DNA of 64,000 bases from Maribacter luteus (lineage in GTDB: Bacteria; Bacteroidota; Bacteroidia; Flavobacteriales; Flavobacteriaceae). The translations under genes were made by a program, and so were the position numbers. The notes beneath the pieces were generated by a model, which was given only the letters and a program-made list of their open reading frames with translations, was not told the DNA's origin and ran no database searches. The stretch is from assembly GCF_009674825.1 (NCBI RefSeq), contig NZ_WKJH01000026.1, positions 54,931 to 118,930 on the forward strand, given 5' to 3'. Shown here piece after piece: positions 46,750 through 55,018 of the stretch (positions are counted from its first letter, which is position 1; every line of letters starts with the position of its first letter).

Positions 46750-48444
46750 ATGAGCAGAAGATTTCTTATATTTCTATTACTTTTTCCTTTGGCCATTTCT
46801 GCCCAAGATACCCGTTACCCACAAGACGAATTTCGTTCACCTTTGGACATTCCTTTAATACTGGCCGGTACTTTCGGAGAACTACGAAGCAATCACTTTC
46901 ATTCCGGAATAGACATCAAGACCCAACAAAGACAAGGATTACCGGTATATGCAATAGGGGACGGTACCGTGACCCGCATCAAAGTCGCATTATGGGGATA
47001 CGGAAAAGTGCTTTACGTTGCGCATCCCAACGGTTATACATCGGTGTATGGCCATTTGCAAAAATTCTCCCCTAAGATCGAGGAATACATTAAAAAGATC
47101 CAGTACAACAAAAAATCATATGAAGTAGAAGCTTTTCCCGAATACGGTGAAATCAAATTAGAGAAAGGCGAAATCATTGCCTATAGTGGAAATACCGGTG
47201 GTTCATCGGGACCTCATTTACATTTTGAAATCAGAAGCAGTATTTCTGAAAAACCCACAAACCCGCTTTTATATGGACTAGAGGTTAGGGATGCTACCAA
47301 TCCCACCTTATTGGGCCTATACGGTTATCCGCTTTCCGAAAACGCACAATTAAACCAAAGTGCCACTAAAACCCAGATTAATTTTACAAAACAAAAAGAT
47401 GGTTCTTTTCTTGCTGATAAAGTAACTGCCCTAGGAACCATTGGTTTTGGTTTTGTCGGTTTTGACCGCCAAGACCTGGCCGCGAACAAAAATGGTGTCT
47501 ATTCGGTTCGGCAATTGGTAAACGGACAAGTTTATACCGATTATGACTTCGAAAGCTTCTCTTTTGCTGAAACACGTTATATAAACACCTTGATCGATTA
47601 TGACCATTTTGGTAAATATCGACAACGTATTCAAAAATGTTTCAAGAGCCCCGGAAACCATTTAAGTATTTACAACACTTTGGTCAATGATGGTAAGATT
47701 AAAGTGAATGAAGGATTATCCTATACCGTTGAAATATTGATCTATGACCTGGAAGGTAATTTGACCAAATTGGTTATTCCCGTAGAGGGCAAAAAACAAA
47801 TTTTAAAGATCAAGGACGAAACTCCTAAAACGGAGAACTACATAATTGCCAAACGCCCCAACAATTTTGACTTGGGAATAGCGAAAGTGTACTTCCCTGC
47901 CAATACTTTCTATGAGAATTTCTATATGGATCTAAAGGAAGGAACCGATACGGTAATGATTCATAATAATCGAGTACCGGCACATAAGAATTTCACCTTG
48001 ACCTTTGATGTTACCAAATATACAGCTAAAGAACGAAAACAGCTTTTCATTGCCCGATTGGACAAGGATTTGAAACCTAGTTATACATCTACTTACAAAA
48101 GAGGCAACACATTCAGCACACGCACCCGCTATCTCGGCACGTACACCCTGGCAAAGGATACCATAGCCCCAACAATCAGGACAAAAAACTTTAAGAACAA
48201 ACAATGGCTTACCAATTATAAATACCTGAGCCTGCTGATTTCAGATGATCTCAGCGGTATAGATACATATTCCGCAACTTTGAACGGGGAATGGATATTG
48301 ATGGAGTACGAACCCAAAACAAGAACCCTTACTTATAACTTTGACGATAAGATTTTGGATAAAAAACAATGCTTGCTTAAGGTCAATGTTAAAGATAACG
48401 TAGGTAACAGTACCACTTACGAGGTCACCTTTTTTAGAAAATAA
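46750..48444 (+). CDS. M23-family (LytM-type) peptidase
   Basis: The 564-residue secreted protein has a signal peptide (FLIFLLLFPLAISAQ) and an M23 metallopeptidase domain at about 40-170. Zinc ligands fit HSGID (His51, Asp55) and HLHFE (His158), with His156 as the catalytic partner; the GDGTVTRI and YGHLQKF segments are typical. The remaining ~390 residues are a beta-rich extension without a recognised domain. LytM enzymes cut peptidoglycan cross-bridges or act as regulators of such cutting. It is 4 bases upstream of the TonB-dependent receptor gene. Confidence 0.9.
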   Translation: MSRRFLIFLLLFPLAISAQDTRYPQDEFRSPLDIPLILAGTFGELRSNHFHSGIDIKTQQRQGLPVYAIGDGTVTRIKVALWGYGKVLYVAHPNGYTSVYGHLQKFSPKIEEYIKKIQYNKKSYEVEAFPEYGEIKLEKGEIIAYSGNTGGSSGPHLHFEIRSSISEKPTNPLLYGLEVRDATNPTLLGLYGYPLSENAQLNQSATKTQINFTKQKDGSFLADKVTALGTIGFGFVGFDRQDLAANKNGVYSVRQLVNGQVYTDYDFESFSFAETRYINTLIDYDHFGKYRQRIQKCFKSPGNHLSIYNTLVNDGKIKVNEGLSYTVEILIYDLEGNLTKLVIPVEGKKQILKIKDETPKTENYIIAKRPNNFDLGIAKVYFPANTFYENFYMDLKEGTDTVMIHNNRVPAHKNFTLTFDVTKYTAKERKQLFIARLDKDLKPSYTSTYKRGNTFSTRTRYLGTYTLAKDTIAPTIRTKNFKNKQWLTNYKYLSLLISDDLSGIDTYSATLNGEWILMEYEPKTRTLTYNFDDKILDKKQCLLKVNVKDNVGNSTTYEVTFFRK

Positions 48445-48448
48445 CACG

Positions 48449-50917
48449 TTGAAGTGTCCCAAGACAGTATTCCTGCTATTTTTCCTTTGCCTGTTCGCAA
48501 ACACCAAAGCGCAAACAGCAACTATAACAGGTATCGTATTTGATGAAAACAATGACCCTTTACCGGCCGTAAACATAACAAGCCTCGCCCAAGGAACAAC
48601 AACCGACGAACAAGGGTATTATCTCTTACATATCGTTGCCGATCAAGAGAACAAAATTACCTTCTCACACGTAGGCCATGGTAAGGTTATTTTAGAAGGA
48701 TTGATTCTTAACTCGAATGAAATCTACGAATTCAATCCGGTTCTAAACACCAAAATAACCCAAATCGAAGGGGTCACCATTTCGGCGAGTGGTGAAAAAA
48801 AAGTAGAAGGCATAAAAAGTATCTCCCCACAAATGGTCAGGAAAATTCCTGGGGCCAATGCCGGGGTTGAAAATATTCTAAAACTTTTACCGAGTGTAAC
48901 ATCGAATAACGAACTCAGCACCCAATATTCGGTACGTGGGGGCAACTATGATGAAAATCTGGTATACATCAACGAAATTGAAGTCTATCGCCCGTTTTTA
49001 ATCCGGGCCGCACAACAAGAAGGCCTCAGTATCGTGAATAGCGACCTTGTGCGAAAGGTAGAATTTTCCGCTGGTGGTTTTCAGGCAAAATATGGGGACA
49101 AGCTTTCTTCAGTTTTGGATATCACTTATAAAAACCCAACCGAATTCGGTGCGCAATTAGATGTAAGTCTTTTAGGTGCAAGCCTTGCCATGGAGACCCT
49201 TTCCAAAAACAAAAAAATCTCCAACGTAACGGGAATAAGATATAGGAACAACAGCCTATTAGTCAATAGTCAACAGACCAATACTAATTTTAAGCCAACA
49301 TTTGCGGATGTCCAGAGTTATCTCACCTATCGTATATCGAACAAAATACATTTAGATTTTTTCGGAAACCTTTCAATCAACGACTATCAAAATGAACCGT
49401 TGGACAGACAGACTAATTTTGGGACCATTTCTGACCCAAAAACCCTTCTAATCCGTTATTCAGGTAGCGAAAACAATAGATATGCCACGGCACTTGGTGC
49501 CATAAAAGCCAACTACCACTTGAATGAATCAGTAACGTTAAAACTGATTTCCTCCCTTTACCATACCACTGAAGAAGAATACTCCGATGTCGTTGCCCGT
49601 TACGCCATAGGACAGGTCAATACTGATTTGGGAAGCGAAAATCTAGGTGACGTAACCATAGCACGCGGAGTGGGGGGTCAATTCTCAAGGGCACGAAACG
49701 AATTGGACGCTTTGATATTCAATCTAGAACAAAGCGGTATTTTCTCTACAGGAAAAAAGAAATTACAATGGGGAATAAAATACACACACGAAGATATACG
49801 GGATCAACTACGTGAATCGGTTTTTCTGGATTCCGCAGGTTTCTCAGTACGCCCTCCATTTGCCGAATACGTGAACAACCAACCAGAAACCCCTTTTGTT
49901 TCCCCCCTTGTGCCCTATCAAGGAATATCGGCGAGGAACTTTGTAAAAACCAATCGTCTTTCAGCCTACACACAATTTGGTGAGAGCAAGTCTTTGGACA
50001 TGGGTGATATGTATTACAATATAGGGGTAAGAACACATTATTGGCATGTGGGCGGAAAAGGTATATCAAATGGCTCCCAAATCGTTTTCAGCCCTAGGGG
50101 ACAGTTTTCTTTTAAACCTAAATGGAAAAAGGATATGCTTTTCAGAACATCTATAGGTGTTTATCACCAACCCCCATTTTATAGGGAATTACGGGATGCC
50201 ACAGGAAATATAAATCCAGATGTGAAAGCACAAAAGTCCATTCATTATGTCATCGGTAATGAATATAGCTTTGAACTTTGGGAGCGACCTTTTACCCTAA
50301 TCAGTGAAGCGTACTATAAAAAATTGGACAATGTAAACCCATACACATTGAATGATGTGCGCATTCGTTACGCAGCGGAAAACAATGCAAAGGCATATAC
50401 TTATGGGGCAGAAGTTCGATTGAACGGAGCCTTTGTTCCCGGGACGGAATCTTGGGTCAGCCTGGGGTATTTGCAAACCAAGGAAAATATTGACAATCAG
50501 GGCTACATACCAAGACCAACCGATCAGCGCCTGAAATTGGGTATTCTTTTTCAAGATTACGTTCCTACCATCCCTAATTTAAAAATGTATCTCAACCTGA
50601 TCTATAATACCGGGGTTCCCGGAGGATCCCCGAGCTATGCAGACCCATATGATTTTCAGAATAGATTAAGAGATTATAAGCGTGCTGATTTAGGAATTTC
50701 CCATATTTTTGTATCCGCGGAAAAAAGGTATCCTAAAAATCACTGGTTACACAGGATAAAGGAACTGAGTCTTGGTTTTGAAATCTTTAACCTTTTCAAC
50801 AACCAAAACTCGATTACCAATACGTGGGTCAAGGATGTGGAAAGCAAAAATGAATTTGCTGTCCCCAATTATATGACGAGTCGGGTACTGAACCTACGAC
50901 TTAAAATGCGGATGTAA
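48449..50917 (+). CDS. TonB-dependent outer-membrane receptor with N-terminal carboxypeptidase-regulatory-like domain
   Basis: The 822-residue protein has a signal peptide (TVFLLFFLCLFANTKAQ), a carboxypeptidase-regulatory-like domain (ITGIVFDENNDPLPAVNI, about 25-105), a plug domain (NAGVENILKLLPSVTSNNELS ... YSVRGGNYDENLVYINEIEVY) and a barrel. It is shorter than SusC proteins and has no SusD partner, so it more likely takes up a small compound such as a metal chelate or vitamin. The start is a TTG, since no in-frame ATG precedes the signal peptide; it follows the M23 stop by 4 bases. A single transcript with M23 and the next gene is likely. Confidence 0.88.
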   Translation: MKCPKTVFLLFFLCLFANTKAQTATITGIVFDENNDPLPAVNITSLAQGTTTDEQGYYLLHIVADQENKITFSHVGHGKVILEGLILNSNEIYEFNPVLNTKITQIEGVTISASGEKKVEGIKSISPQMVRKIPGANAGVENILKLLPSVTSNNELSTQYSVRGGNYDENLVYINEIEVYRPFLIRAAQQEGLSIVNSDLVRKVEFSAGGFQAKYGDKLSSVLDITYKNPTEFGAQLDVSLLGASLAMETLSKNKKISNVTGIRYRNNSLLVNSQQTNTNFKPTFADVQSYLTYRISNKIHLDFFGNLSINDYQNEPLDRQTNFGTISDPKTLLIRYSGSENNRYATALGAIKANYHLNESVTLKLISSLYHTTEEEYSDVVARYAIGQVNTDLGSENLGDVTIARGVGGQFSRARNELDALIFNLEQSGIFSTGKKKLQWGIKYTHEDIRDQLRESVFLDSAGFSVRPPFAEYVNNQPETPFVSPLVPYQGISARNFVKTNRLSAYTQFGESKSLDMGDMYYNIGVRTHYWHVGGKGISNGSQIVFSPRGQFSFKPKWKKDMLFRTSIGVYHQPPFYRELRDATGNINPDVKAQKSIHYVIGNEYSFELWERPFTLISEAYYKKLDNVNPYTLNDVRIRYAAENNAKAYTYGAEVRLNGAFVPGTESWVSLGYLQTKENIDNQGYIPRPTDQRLKLGILFQDYVPTIPNLKMYLNLIYNTGVPGGSPSYADPYDFQNRLRDYKRADLGISHIFVSAEKRYPKNHWLHRIKELSLGFEIFNLFNNQNSITNTWVKDVESKNEFAVPNYMTSRVLNLRLKMRM

Positions 50918-50949
50918 TAAAAATGAGGCAGCCGTTAAAAATAAAAGTA

Positions 50950-51612
50950 ATGAAAAAGTTATTTGTATTGATGCTCTTTTTATCCGGCATGTTGGCGAGT
51001 GCCCAAAAAAACATCTATGAGCATAAAAATTTCGACTATCTGAGTCAAAACCATAAAGTATTGGCCATTCTTCCTTTTCTTACCAATTTGGAATTGAAAC
51101 ATGATATCGATAAGGAAGAATTGGAGCGTTTAAAAGAAAGGGAAGGTTATGCCGTTCAAAGTGCCTTGGAAACTTATTTCTCAAACCGAAAGAAAAAAAA
51201 GAAATTCTCAGTCGAATTCCAAAACACAAAGAACACCAATGCCATTTTGGCCCAGAACAACATCACCTATGAGAATATTGACATCTACACCACGAAGCAA
51301 CTAAGTGAGATTTTACAAGTTGATGGCCTGATAAGTGGGAGCATTGACCTCAACATTCTTCTTTCGAAAGGAATACCCACTGAATTCAGTTTTGTGGATT
51401 ATTTCTTGGGAGATTCCAACTATGGGCGAATCGGTATTAAGATCAGTGATGGCGATTCAGGCAAATTACTTTGGAAATATGAGAAAAAAATAGACAAAAA
51501 AACAGGCAAGAACACCTATGACCTTATTGATAAGATGATGAAACTTGCTACACGTAAATTCCCCTATGACCGTGAAAAGAAAAAAGACAAGATTAAAAAG
51601 AGTAAAGCCTAA
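50950..51612 (+). CDS. Secreted protein, family not recognised (CsgG/GNA1162-like start)
   Basis: A 220-residue protein with a signal peptide (FVLMLFLSGMLASAQ). The mature part begins with a beta strand KVLAILPF followed by helices, and later the pattern QVDGLISGSIDL, which resembles the nucleotide-like fold of CsgG and GNA1162-type outer-membrane lipoproteins, but the similarity is weak. The C terminus is very basic (KKKDKIKKSK). The ATG at 50950 is chosen because it gives a normal signal peptide; an upstream frame from 50923 adds nine residues. Its stop overlaps the convergent cysteine desulfurase stop by 4 bases. Confidence 0.7.
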   Translation: MKKLFVLMLFLSGMLASAQKNIYEHKNFDYLSQNHKVLAILPFLTNLELKHDIDKEELERLKEREGYAVQSALETYFSNRKKKKKFSVEFQNTKNTNAILAQNNITYENIDIYTTKQLSEILQVDGLISGSIDLNILLSKGIPTEFSFVDYFLGDSNYGRIGIKISDGDSGKLLWKYEKKIDKKTGKNTYDLIDKMMKLATRKFPYDREKKKDKIKKSKA

Positions 51613-52757
51613 ATCCCAATAAGCTGTTTTAACGTATTGATCGTATAATCCAATTCTTCTGTGGTATTATAGCTAGAAAAAGAAAATCTCATAGACGTTT
51701 TCTTCATTTCTTCCTTACTTAGTACTTCATTCAAAACATGTGACCCAGCATCACTACCAGACTGGCAAGCACTTCCTTTGGAACAGGAAATCCCTTTCAT
51801 GTCTAAATTGAACAAAAGCATTTTCGATTTTTCATCATCAACGGGCAAACCAATATTCACCAGGGTATAGGTACTTTTTCCCAAAGATTTGGAAAATCCG
51901 TTAAAAAACACGCCCGGTATTTGTTCTGTGAGTTGATCAATAAAATATTTTTTTAGTCCTTCTATATAGGATTGCTCATCAGAAAGATTTTCATAAGCGA
52001 TTTTAAATGCCTCTTCCAAACCCACTATATTGTGTACAGATTCCGTACCGGCCCTAAGTCCCCTTTCCTGACCACCTCCCGAAATCATGGGTTTAAGACC
52101 TGAATTATTGCGGACAAATGCAAAACCGACGCCTTTGGGCCCATGGAATTTATGTGCCGAGGCAGCCATAAAATCTATAGGTATCTCACTAACATCCAAC
52201 AAATAATGACCAACAGCCTGTACGGTATCGGAATGAAATAAAGCTGAGTTTGCCTTGCATAGTTCCGCCACTTCTTTTAATGGCAATAAATTTCCGATTT
52301 CATTGTTCACCATCATTAGACTTACTAACTTCTTAGTATCGTCTGCTTGCAATAATTCCCGTAAATGTGAAAGTTCAGGACTCCCATTTTCGTCTAAGTC
52401 AACATACTTTAACGCAATACCGAATTCGGTTTCCAGAGCCTGTGAAGTATGCAATACTGCATGATGCTCTATTTTAGAGGTTATAATGGTTTCGACCCCC
52501 AAATCACGAACAGCACTCCTAAGTACCATATTATCTGCCTCGGTACCTCCAGATGTGAAGATAATCTCTGATGGGTGTGCCTTTAATTGTTTGGCAATGT
52601 TCTTACGCGCCGTTTCCACAGCCGTTTTAGCCGTACGACCAAGACCATAGGTCGATGAAGGATTACCATAATAATCAGCCAATGCCCCTTGCATCTTCCT
52701 TATGACCTCTTCCCGTATTCGGGTAGTGGCCGCATTGTCTAAATAAACATTTTTCAT
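51609..52757 (-). CDS. Cysteine desulfurase (NifS/IscS-type)
   Basis: The 382-residue PLP enzyme removes sulfur from cysteine for Fe-S clusters and thiolation. The N-terminal VYLDNAATT, the Schiff-base Lys203 in SAHKFHGPKG, and the catalytic Cys331 in SKGSACQSGSD mark the NifS/IscS group (group I loop). It is a single gene between convergent neighbours with no isc or suf genes alongside, so its role (tRNA thiolation, Fe-S assembly) cannot be narrowed. A -7 box TAATTTTG lies 27 bases before the start codon. Confidence 0.92.
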   Translation of the reverse strand: MKNVYLDNAATTRIREEVIRKMQGALADYYGNPSSTYGLGRTAKTAVETARKNIAKQLKAHPSEIIFTSGGTEADNMVLRSAVRDLGVETIITSKIEHHAVLHTSQALETEFGIALKYVDLDENGSPELSHLRELLQADDTKKLVSLMMVNNEIGNLLPLKEVAELCKANSALFHSDTVQAVGHYLLDVSEIPIDFMAASAHKFHGPKGVGFAFVRNNSGLKPMISGGGQERGLRAGTESVHNIVGLEEAFKIAYENLSDEQSYIEGLKKYFIDQLTEQIPGVFFNGFSKSLGKSTYTLVNIGLPVDDEKSKMLLFNLDMKGISCSKGSACQSGSDAGSHVLNEVLSKEEMKKTSMRFSFSSYNTTEELDYTINTLKQLIGI

Positions 52758-52783
52758 GGGTACGCGCTAAGCTAAAATTGAGG

Positions 52784-52791
52784 CAAAATTA
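52784..52791 (-). promoter_or_regulatory. Putative -7 box (TAATTTTG) of the cysteine desulfurase gene
   Basis: On the minus strand TAATTTTG fits TAnnTTTG and lies about 27 bases before the ATG at 52757. The nearest upstream TTG is 25 bases away, slightly long. Confidence 0.42.
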
Positions 52792-52847
52792 ACGGATTAA
52801 AATGTAAAATCTATCCCAAAGAAGATAAACTTCTTGTTTATTTCATT

Positions 52848-52855
52848 TAAATTTG
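52848..52855 (+). promoter_or_regulatory. Putative -7 box (TAAATTTG), leaderless promoter
   Basis: TAAATTTG fits TAnnTTTG and is followed after only four bases by the ATG of the next gene (52860). Transcription would then start at or next to the A of the ATG, giving a leaderless mRNA. Confidence 0.45.
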
Positions 52856-52859
52856 ACGC

Positions 52860-53363
52860 ATGAAAAACCTATTCGTTTTAAGCCTATTCACCCTGCTGGC
52901 ATCATGTAATGACGGTGATTTACAAATAGAGACCATAGATTTTGACAGCGAGGATATCGAATATTGTGATGATGTTACCGTTGGCGAAAGCACTGTACTT
53001 TTCAAAATTAACGATGATGAGGCCTTGATCCTAGTATTGCCCGATGACGTGTTAAAAAATGAGGTTTCGGAAACTACGATAACCAGTGAGGTAAATGATG
53101 AATCCTTCCTAACCTATCGTCTTTTTTCCGATGATGTGGACAGTGATTATTTTTGTAGCGATATTCCGGAAGCAACCCCAAGCGTTATTGATGAAATTGA
53201 AGCTGAAAGCGGATCTGTACTGATCAATACAACAACTGAAGATTCCATAACCTTTACCCATACAATCACCTTAAGTGAGATTTCTTTCATTACTTCGGAC
53301 GATAGCCGTATTACCGATTTGAGCATCAATGATTTTGGAACAGTGACTACAACAGTGGAATAG
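52860..53363 (+). CDS. Hypothetical lipoprotein
   Basis: A 167-residue acidic protein with a lipoprotein signal (FTLLASCND, Cys at about residue 16). The mature part is rich in Asp, Glu, Ser and Thr, beta-strand-like, and has two further Cys (EYCDDV and YFCSDI) that could form a disulfide. No family is recognised. It is transcribed alone between the desulfurase (divergent) and Smr (convergent, 1-base gap) genes. Confidence 0.75.
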   Translation: MKNLFVLSLFTLLASCNDGDLQIETIDFDSEDIEYCDDVTVGESTVLFKINDDEALILVLPDDVLKNEVSETTITSEVNDESFLTYRLFSDDVDSDYFCSDIPEATPSVIDEIEAESGSVLINTTTEDSITFTHTITLSEISFITSDDSRITDLSINDFGTVTTTVE

Positions 53364-53364
53364 C

Positions 53365-53913
53365 TTAACTATTTTGATAAATATAGACCTCTGTTGCCCC
53401 TAAGCCATATTTCTGATAATCGGCATCATAATACTTAACGTTGTCATACCTTCCAAAAAGAAAGTTAAGCTCCTCTTTCAACACACCTTCACCAACACCG
53501 TGGATAAAAACTACCTTTTGAATGCGCTTACGCATGGCAAATTCCAATTGTCGTTTGGCCGTTTCCATTTGTAGGTTCAACATTTCATGATTGCTCATCC
53601 CCTTTGGGGATTTTACTAATTGGTTAATATGTAGATCAACCTCCATTCTCGGTGCATTGCGTTCTTTTGTCTTGGGTATGGTTGCTTTTTTCTTTTTGGC
53701 AGTCTCTTTTTCAGCCTTTACTTTGGCCACTTCATAATTTGTAACACGTATGTCATCGGCAGGGGAACGCTTAACCAGTTCATTGGGTGCAAATTGCAAG
53801 ACAAAACCATCTTCAGATTCAACGGTGATTCCAGTATCGGTAACGGAAACCACTACCCCACTTAACATTTCATCTAACACCTCTACTTTGTCCCCTACTT
53901 TAAAAAGCCGCAT
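53365..53913 (-). CDS. Smr-domain protein (DUF2027-like)
   Basis: The 182-residue protein has an N-terminal SH3-like beta domain (VGDKVEVLDEMLSGVVVSV ... GFVLQF), a basic linker (KAEKETAKKKKATIPK) and a C-terminal Smr domain with VDLHINQLV, an EFAMRKRIQKVVFIHGVGEGVLKEEL-type core and LGATEVYI. Smr domains act as nicking nucleases on DNA or RNA; recent work links several to ribosome rescue. The protein lacks the MutS2 ATPase part. The core HGVGEGVLKEEL has Lys where many have Arg. It has a good promoter of its own. Confidence 0.86.
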   Translation of the reverse strand: MRLFKVGDKVEVLDEMLSGVVVSVTDTGITVESEDGFVLQFAPNELVKRSPADDIRVTNYEVAKVKAEKETAKKKKATIPKTKERNAPRMEVDLHINQLVKSPKGMSNHEMLNLQMETAKRQLEFAMRKRIQKVVFIHGVGEGVLKEELNFLFGRYDNVKYYDADYQKYGLGATEVYIYQNS

Positions 53914-53930
53914 AAATTTGTTTTATACCC

Positions 53931-53959
53931 CAAAAATAATAGTTAATTTTCCCAATCAA
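53931..53959 (-). promoter_or_regulatory. Promoter of the Smr gene (TTG-N18-TATTTTTG)
   Basis: On the minus strand TATTTTTG (53938-53931) has a TTG 18 bases upstream (53959-53957). It is placed 17 bases before the Smr ATG and lies in the short divergent gap to the DUF2752 gene. Confidence 0.6.
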
Positions 53960-53973
53960 TAATAAATGTAAAA

Positions 53974-54273
53974 ATGCAATTGGCGAATTTCATGATTTCT
54001 TTGGATGATTATATGCTTCCATGTCTAAACAAGAAATTATTTGGCTTCGATTGCCCTGGTTGCGGTGCCCAGCGTGCTATCTCGTTTCTGCTTCATGGAG
54101 AGTTTGCTGATGCATTCGCCATGTACCCTGCCATATATACCATTATTCCCTTGTTGGGTTTTTTATTGGCTGACAGTTTTTTTACAATCAAATATGCAAA
54201 TAAGATTATTATCACCTTAATGATATCGAGTGTTGTGTTGATACTCGGCAACTATATTTTAAAATTTATATAA
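53974..54273 (+). CDS. DUF2752 small membrane protein
   Basis: The 99-residue protein contains the DUF2752 signature FGFDCPGCGAQRAISFLLHGEF-type segment (Cys-x-x-Cys followed by Gly-Ala-x-Arg) and two to three hydrophobic helices (YTIIPLLGFLLADSFF and IIITLMISSVVLILGNYIL). The CxxC could bind a metal or form a disulfide near the membrane. Function is unknown. It leads a three-gene set with two CCC-motif membrane proteins, 20 bases apart, an association that repeats in Bacteroidota. Confidence 0.82.
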   Translation: MQLANFMISLDDYMLPCLNKKLFGFDCPGCGAQRAISFLLHGEFADAFAMYPAIYTIIPLLGFLLADSFFTIKYANKIIITLMISSVVLILGNYILKFI

Positions 54274-54293
54274 CAACCAAAAACCTTAAAATT

Positions 54294-54620
54294 ATGGAAC
54301 AACAAAAACTACCTAATGTAACAATATCGATAGTACTATCGATAGTATCTTTTATTTGCTGCTGCTTTAGTGCCGGGATCGGAGGTATAATCCTTTCTGG
54401 TATTGCTTTACTCTTAACTAAAAAAGATGAAAACCTTTATAAGCAAAACCCTGAAAACTACAGTAATTTCAGCACCCTGAAAACAGCGAAAATCGTGGCA
54501 ATCATAGGACTTGTCTTAGGGGTTATTTCACTAATATGGACCATTTACTCCGTACAACAAATGGGTGGTTGGGATGCCTATATGGAACAAGTGCAGGACA
54601 TGATGGATCAATGGCAATAA
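54294..54620 (+). CDS. CCC-motif membrane protein, first copy
   Basis: A 108-residue protein with a membrane helix ending in the run FICCCFSAGIGGIILSGIAL, a polar segment (KKDENLYKQNPENYSNFSTL) and a second helix (IVAIIGLVLGVISLIWTIYS). The triple Cys in the first helix gives the family its name. Function is unknown; Cys at a membrane face suggests lipid modification or metal contact, which is inference. It is followed after 16 bases by a paralogue. Confidence 0.78.
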   Translation: MEQQKLPNVTISIVLSIVSFICCCFSAGIGGIILSGIALLLTKKDENLYKQNPENYSNFSTLKTAKIVAIIGLVLGVISLIWTIYSVQQMGGWDAYMEQVQDMMDQWQ

Positions 54621-54636
54621 ACCAATCGATTTAATA

Positions 54637-54960
54637 ATGAATATGAATAGAGAAACTTTACCCGATTCGGGGAATGTATTGACTTTTGGCATATTGTCAA
54701 TTGCTTTGACTATCTTTTGTTGTGGCCCATTTGGGGGTATTTTCGGCATTATCGCCTTATCTAAGGCTAAAAAGGCCGAACGCATCTACAATGTTGAACC
54801 TGATAGATATAATGGATATGAAAATGTAAAAACCGGAAGAATCCTTTCTTATATCGGTATTGCATTGGCCGCGATATTATTGGTCTTCACCATCATTTAT
54901 TTTGGGGTAATTGCCGCAATAATTGCAGGATCCGCATCTGGATCTGATTTTGCATTATAG
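54637..54960 (+). CDS. CCC-motif-like membrane protein, second copy
   Basis: A 107-residue relative of the preceding gene with the same helix-polar-helix plan: FGILSIALTIFCCGPFGGIFG, then the polar KKAERIYNVEPDRYNGYENV, then LSYIGIALAAILLVFTIIYFG. It has a CC pair rather than CCC. The order of polar features (Lys pair, N-x-Y near the second helix) matches the first copy, indicating tandem duplication and divergence. A strong terminator follows. Confidence 0.75.
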   Translation: MNMNRETLPDSGNVLTFGILSIALTIFCCGPFGGIFGIIALSKAKKAERIYNVEPDRYNGYENVKTGRILSYIGIALAAILLVFTIIYFGVIAAIIAGSASGSDFAL

Positions 54961-54978
54961 AAAGTACAATTTTGATTT

Positions 54979-55016
54979 AAAAAAATCCCCTGAACAGATG
55001 TTCAGGGGATTTTTTA
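54979..55016. terminator. Bidirectional terminator between the CCC-motif genes and rocD
   Basis: A long stem (54979-54995 with 55000-55016, core ATCCCCTGAAC/GTTCAGGGGAT) with a 4-base loop has A-runs on one side and T-runs on the other, so it terminates transcripts from both convergent directions. Confidence 0.93.
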
Positions 55017-55018
55017 TT

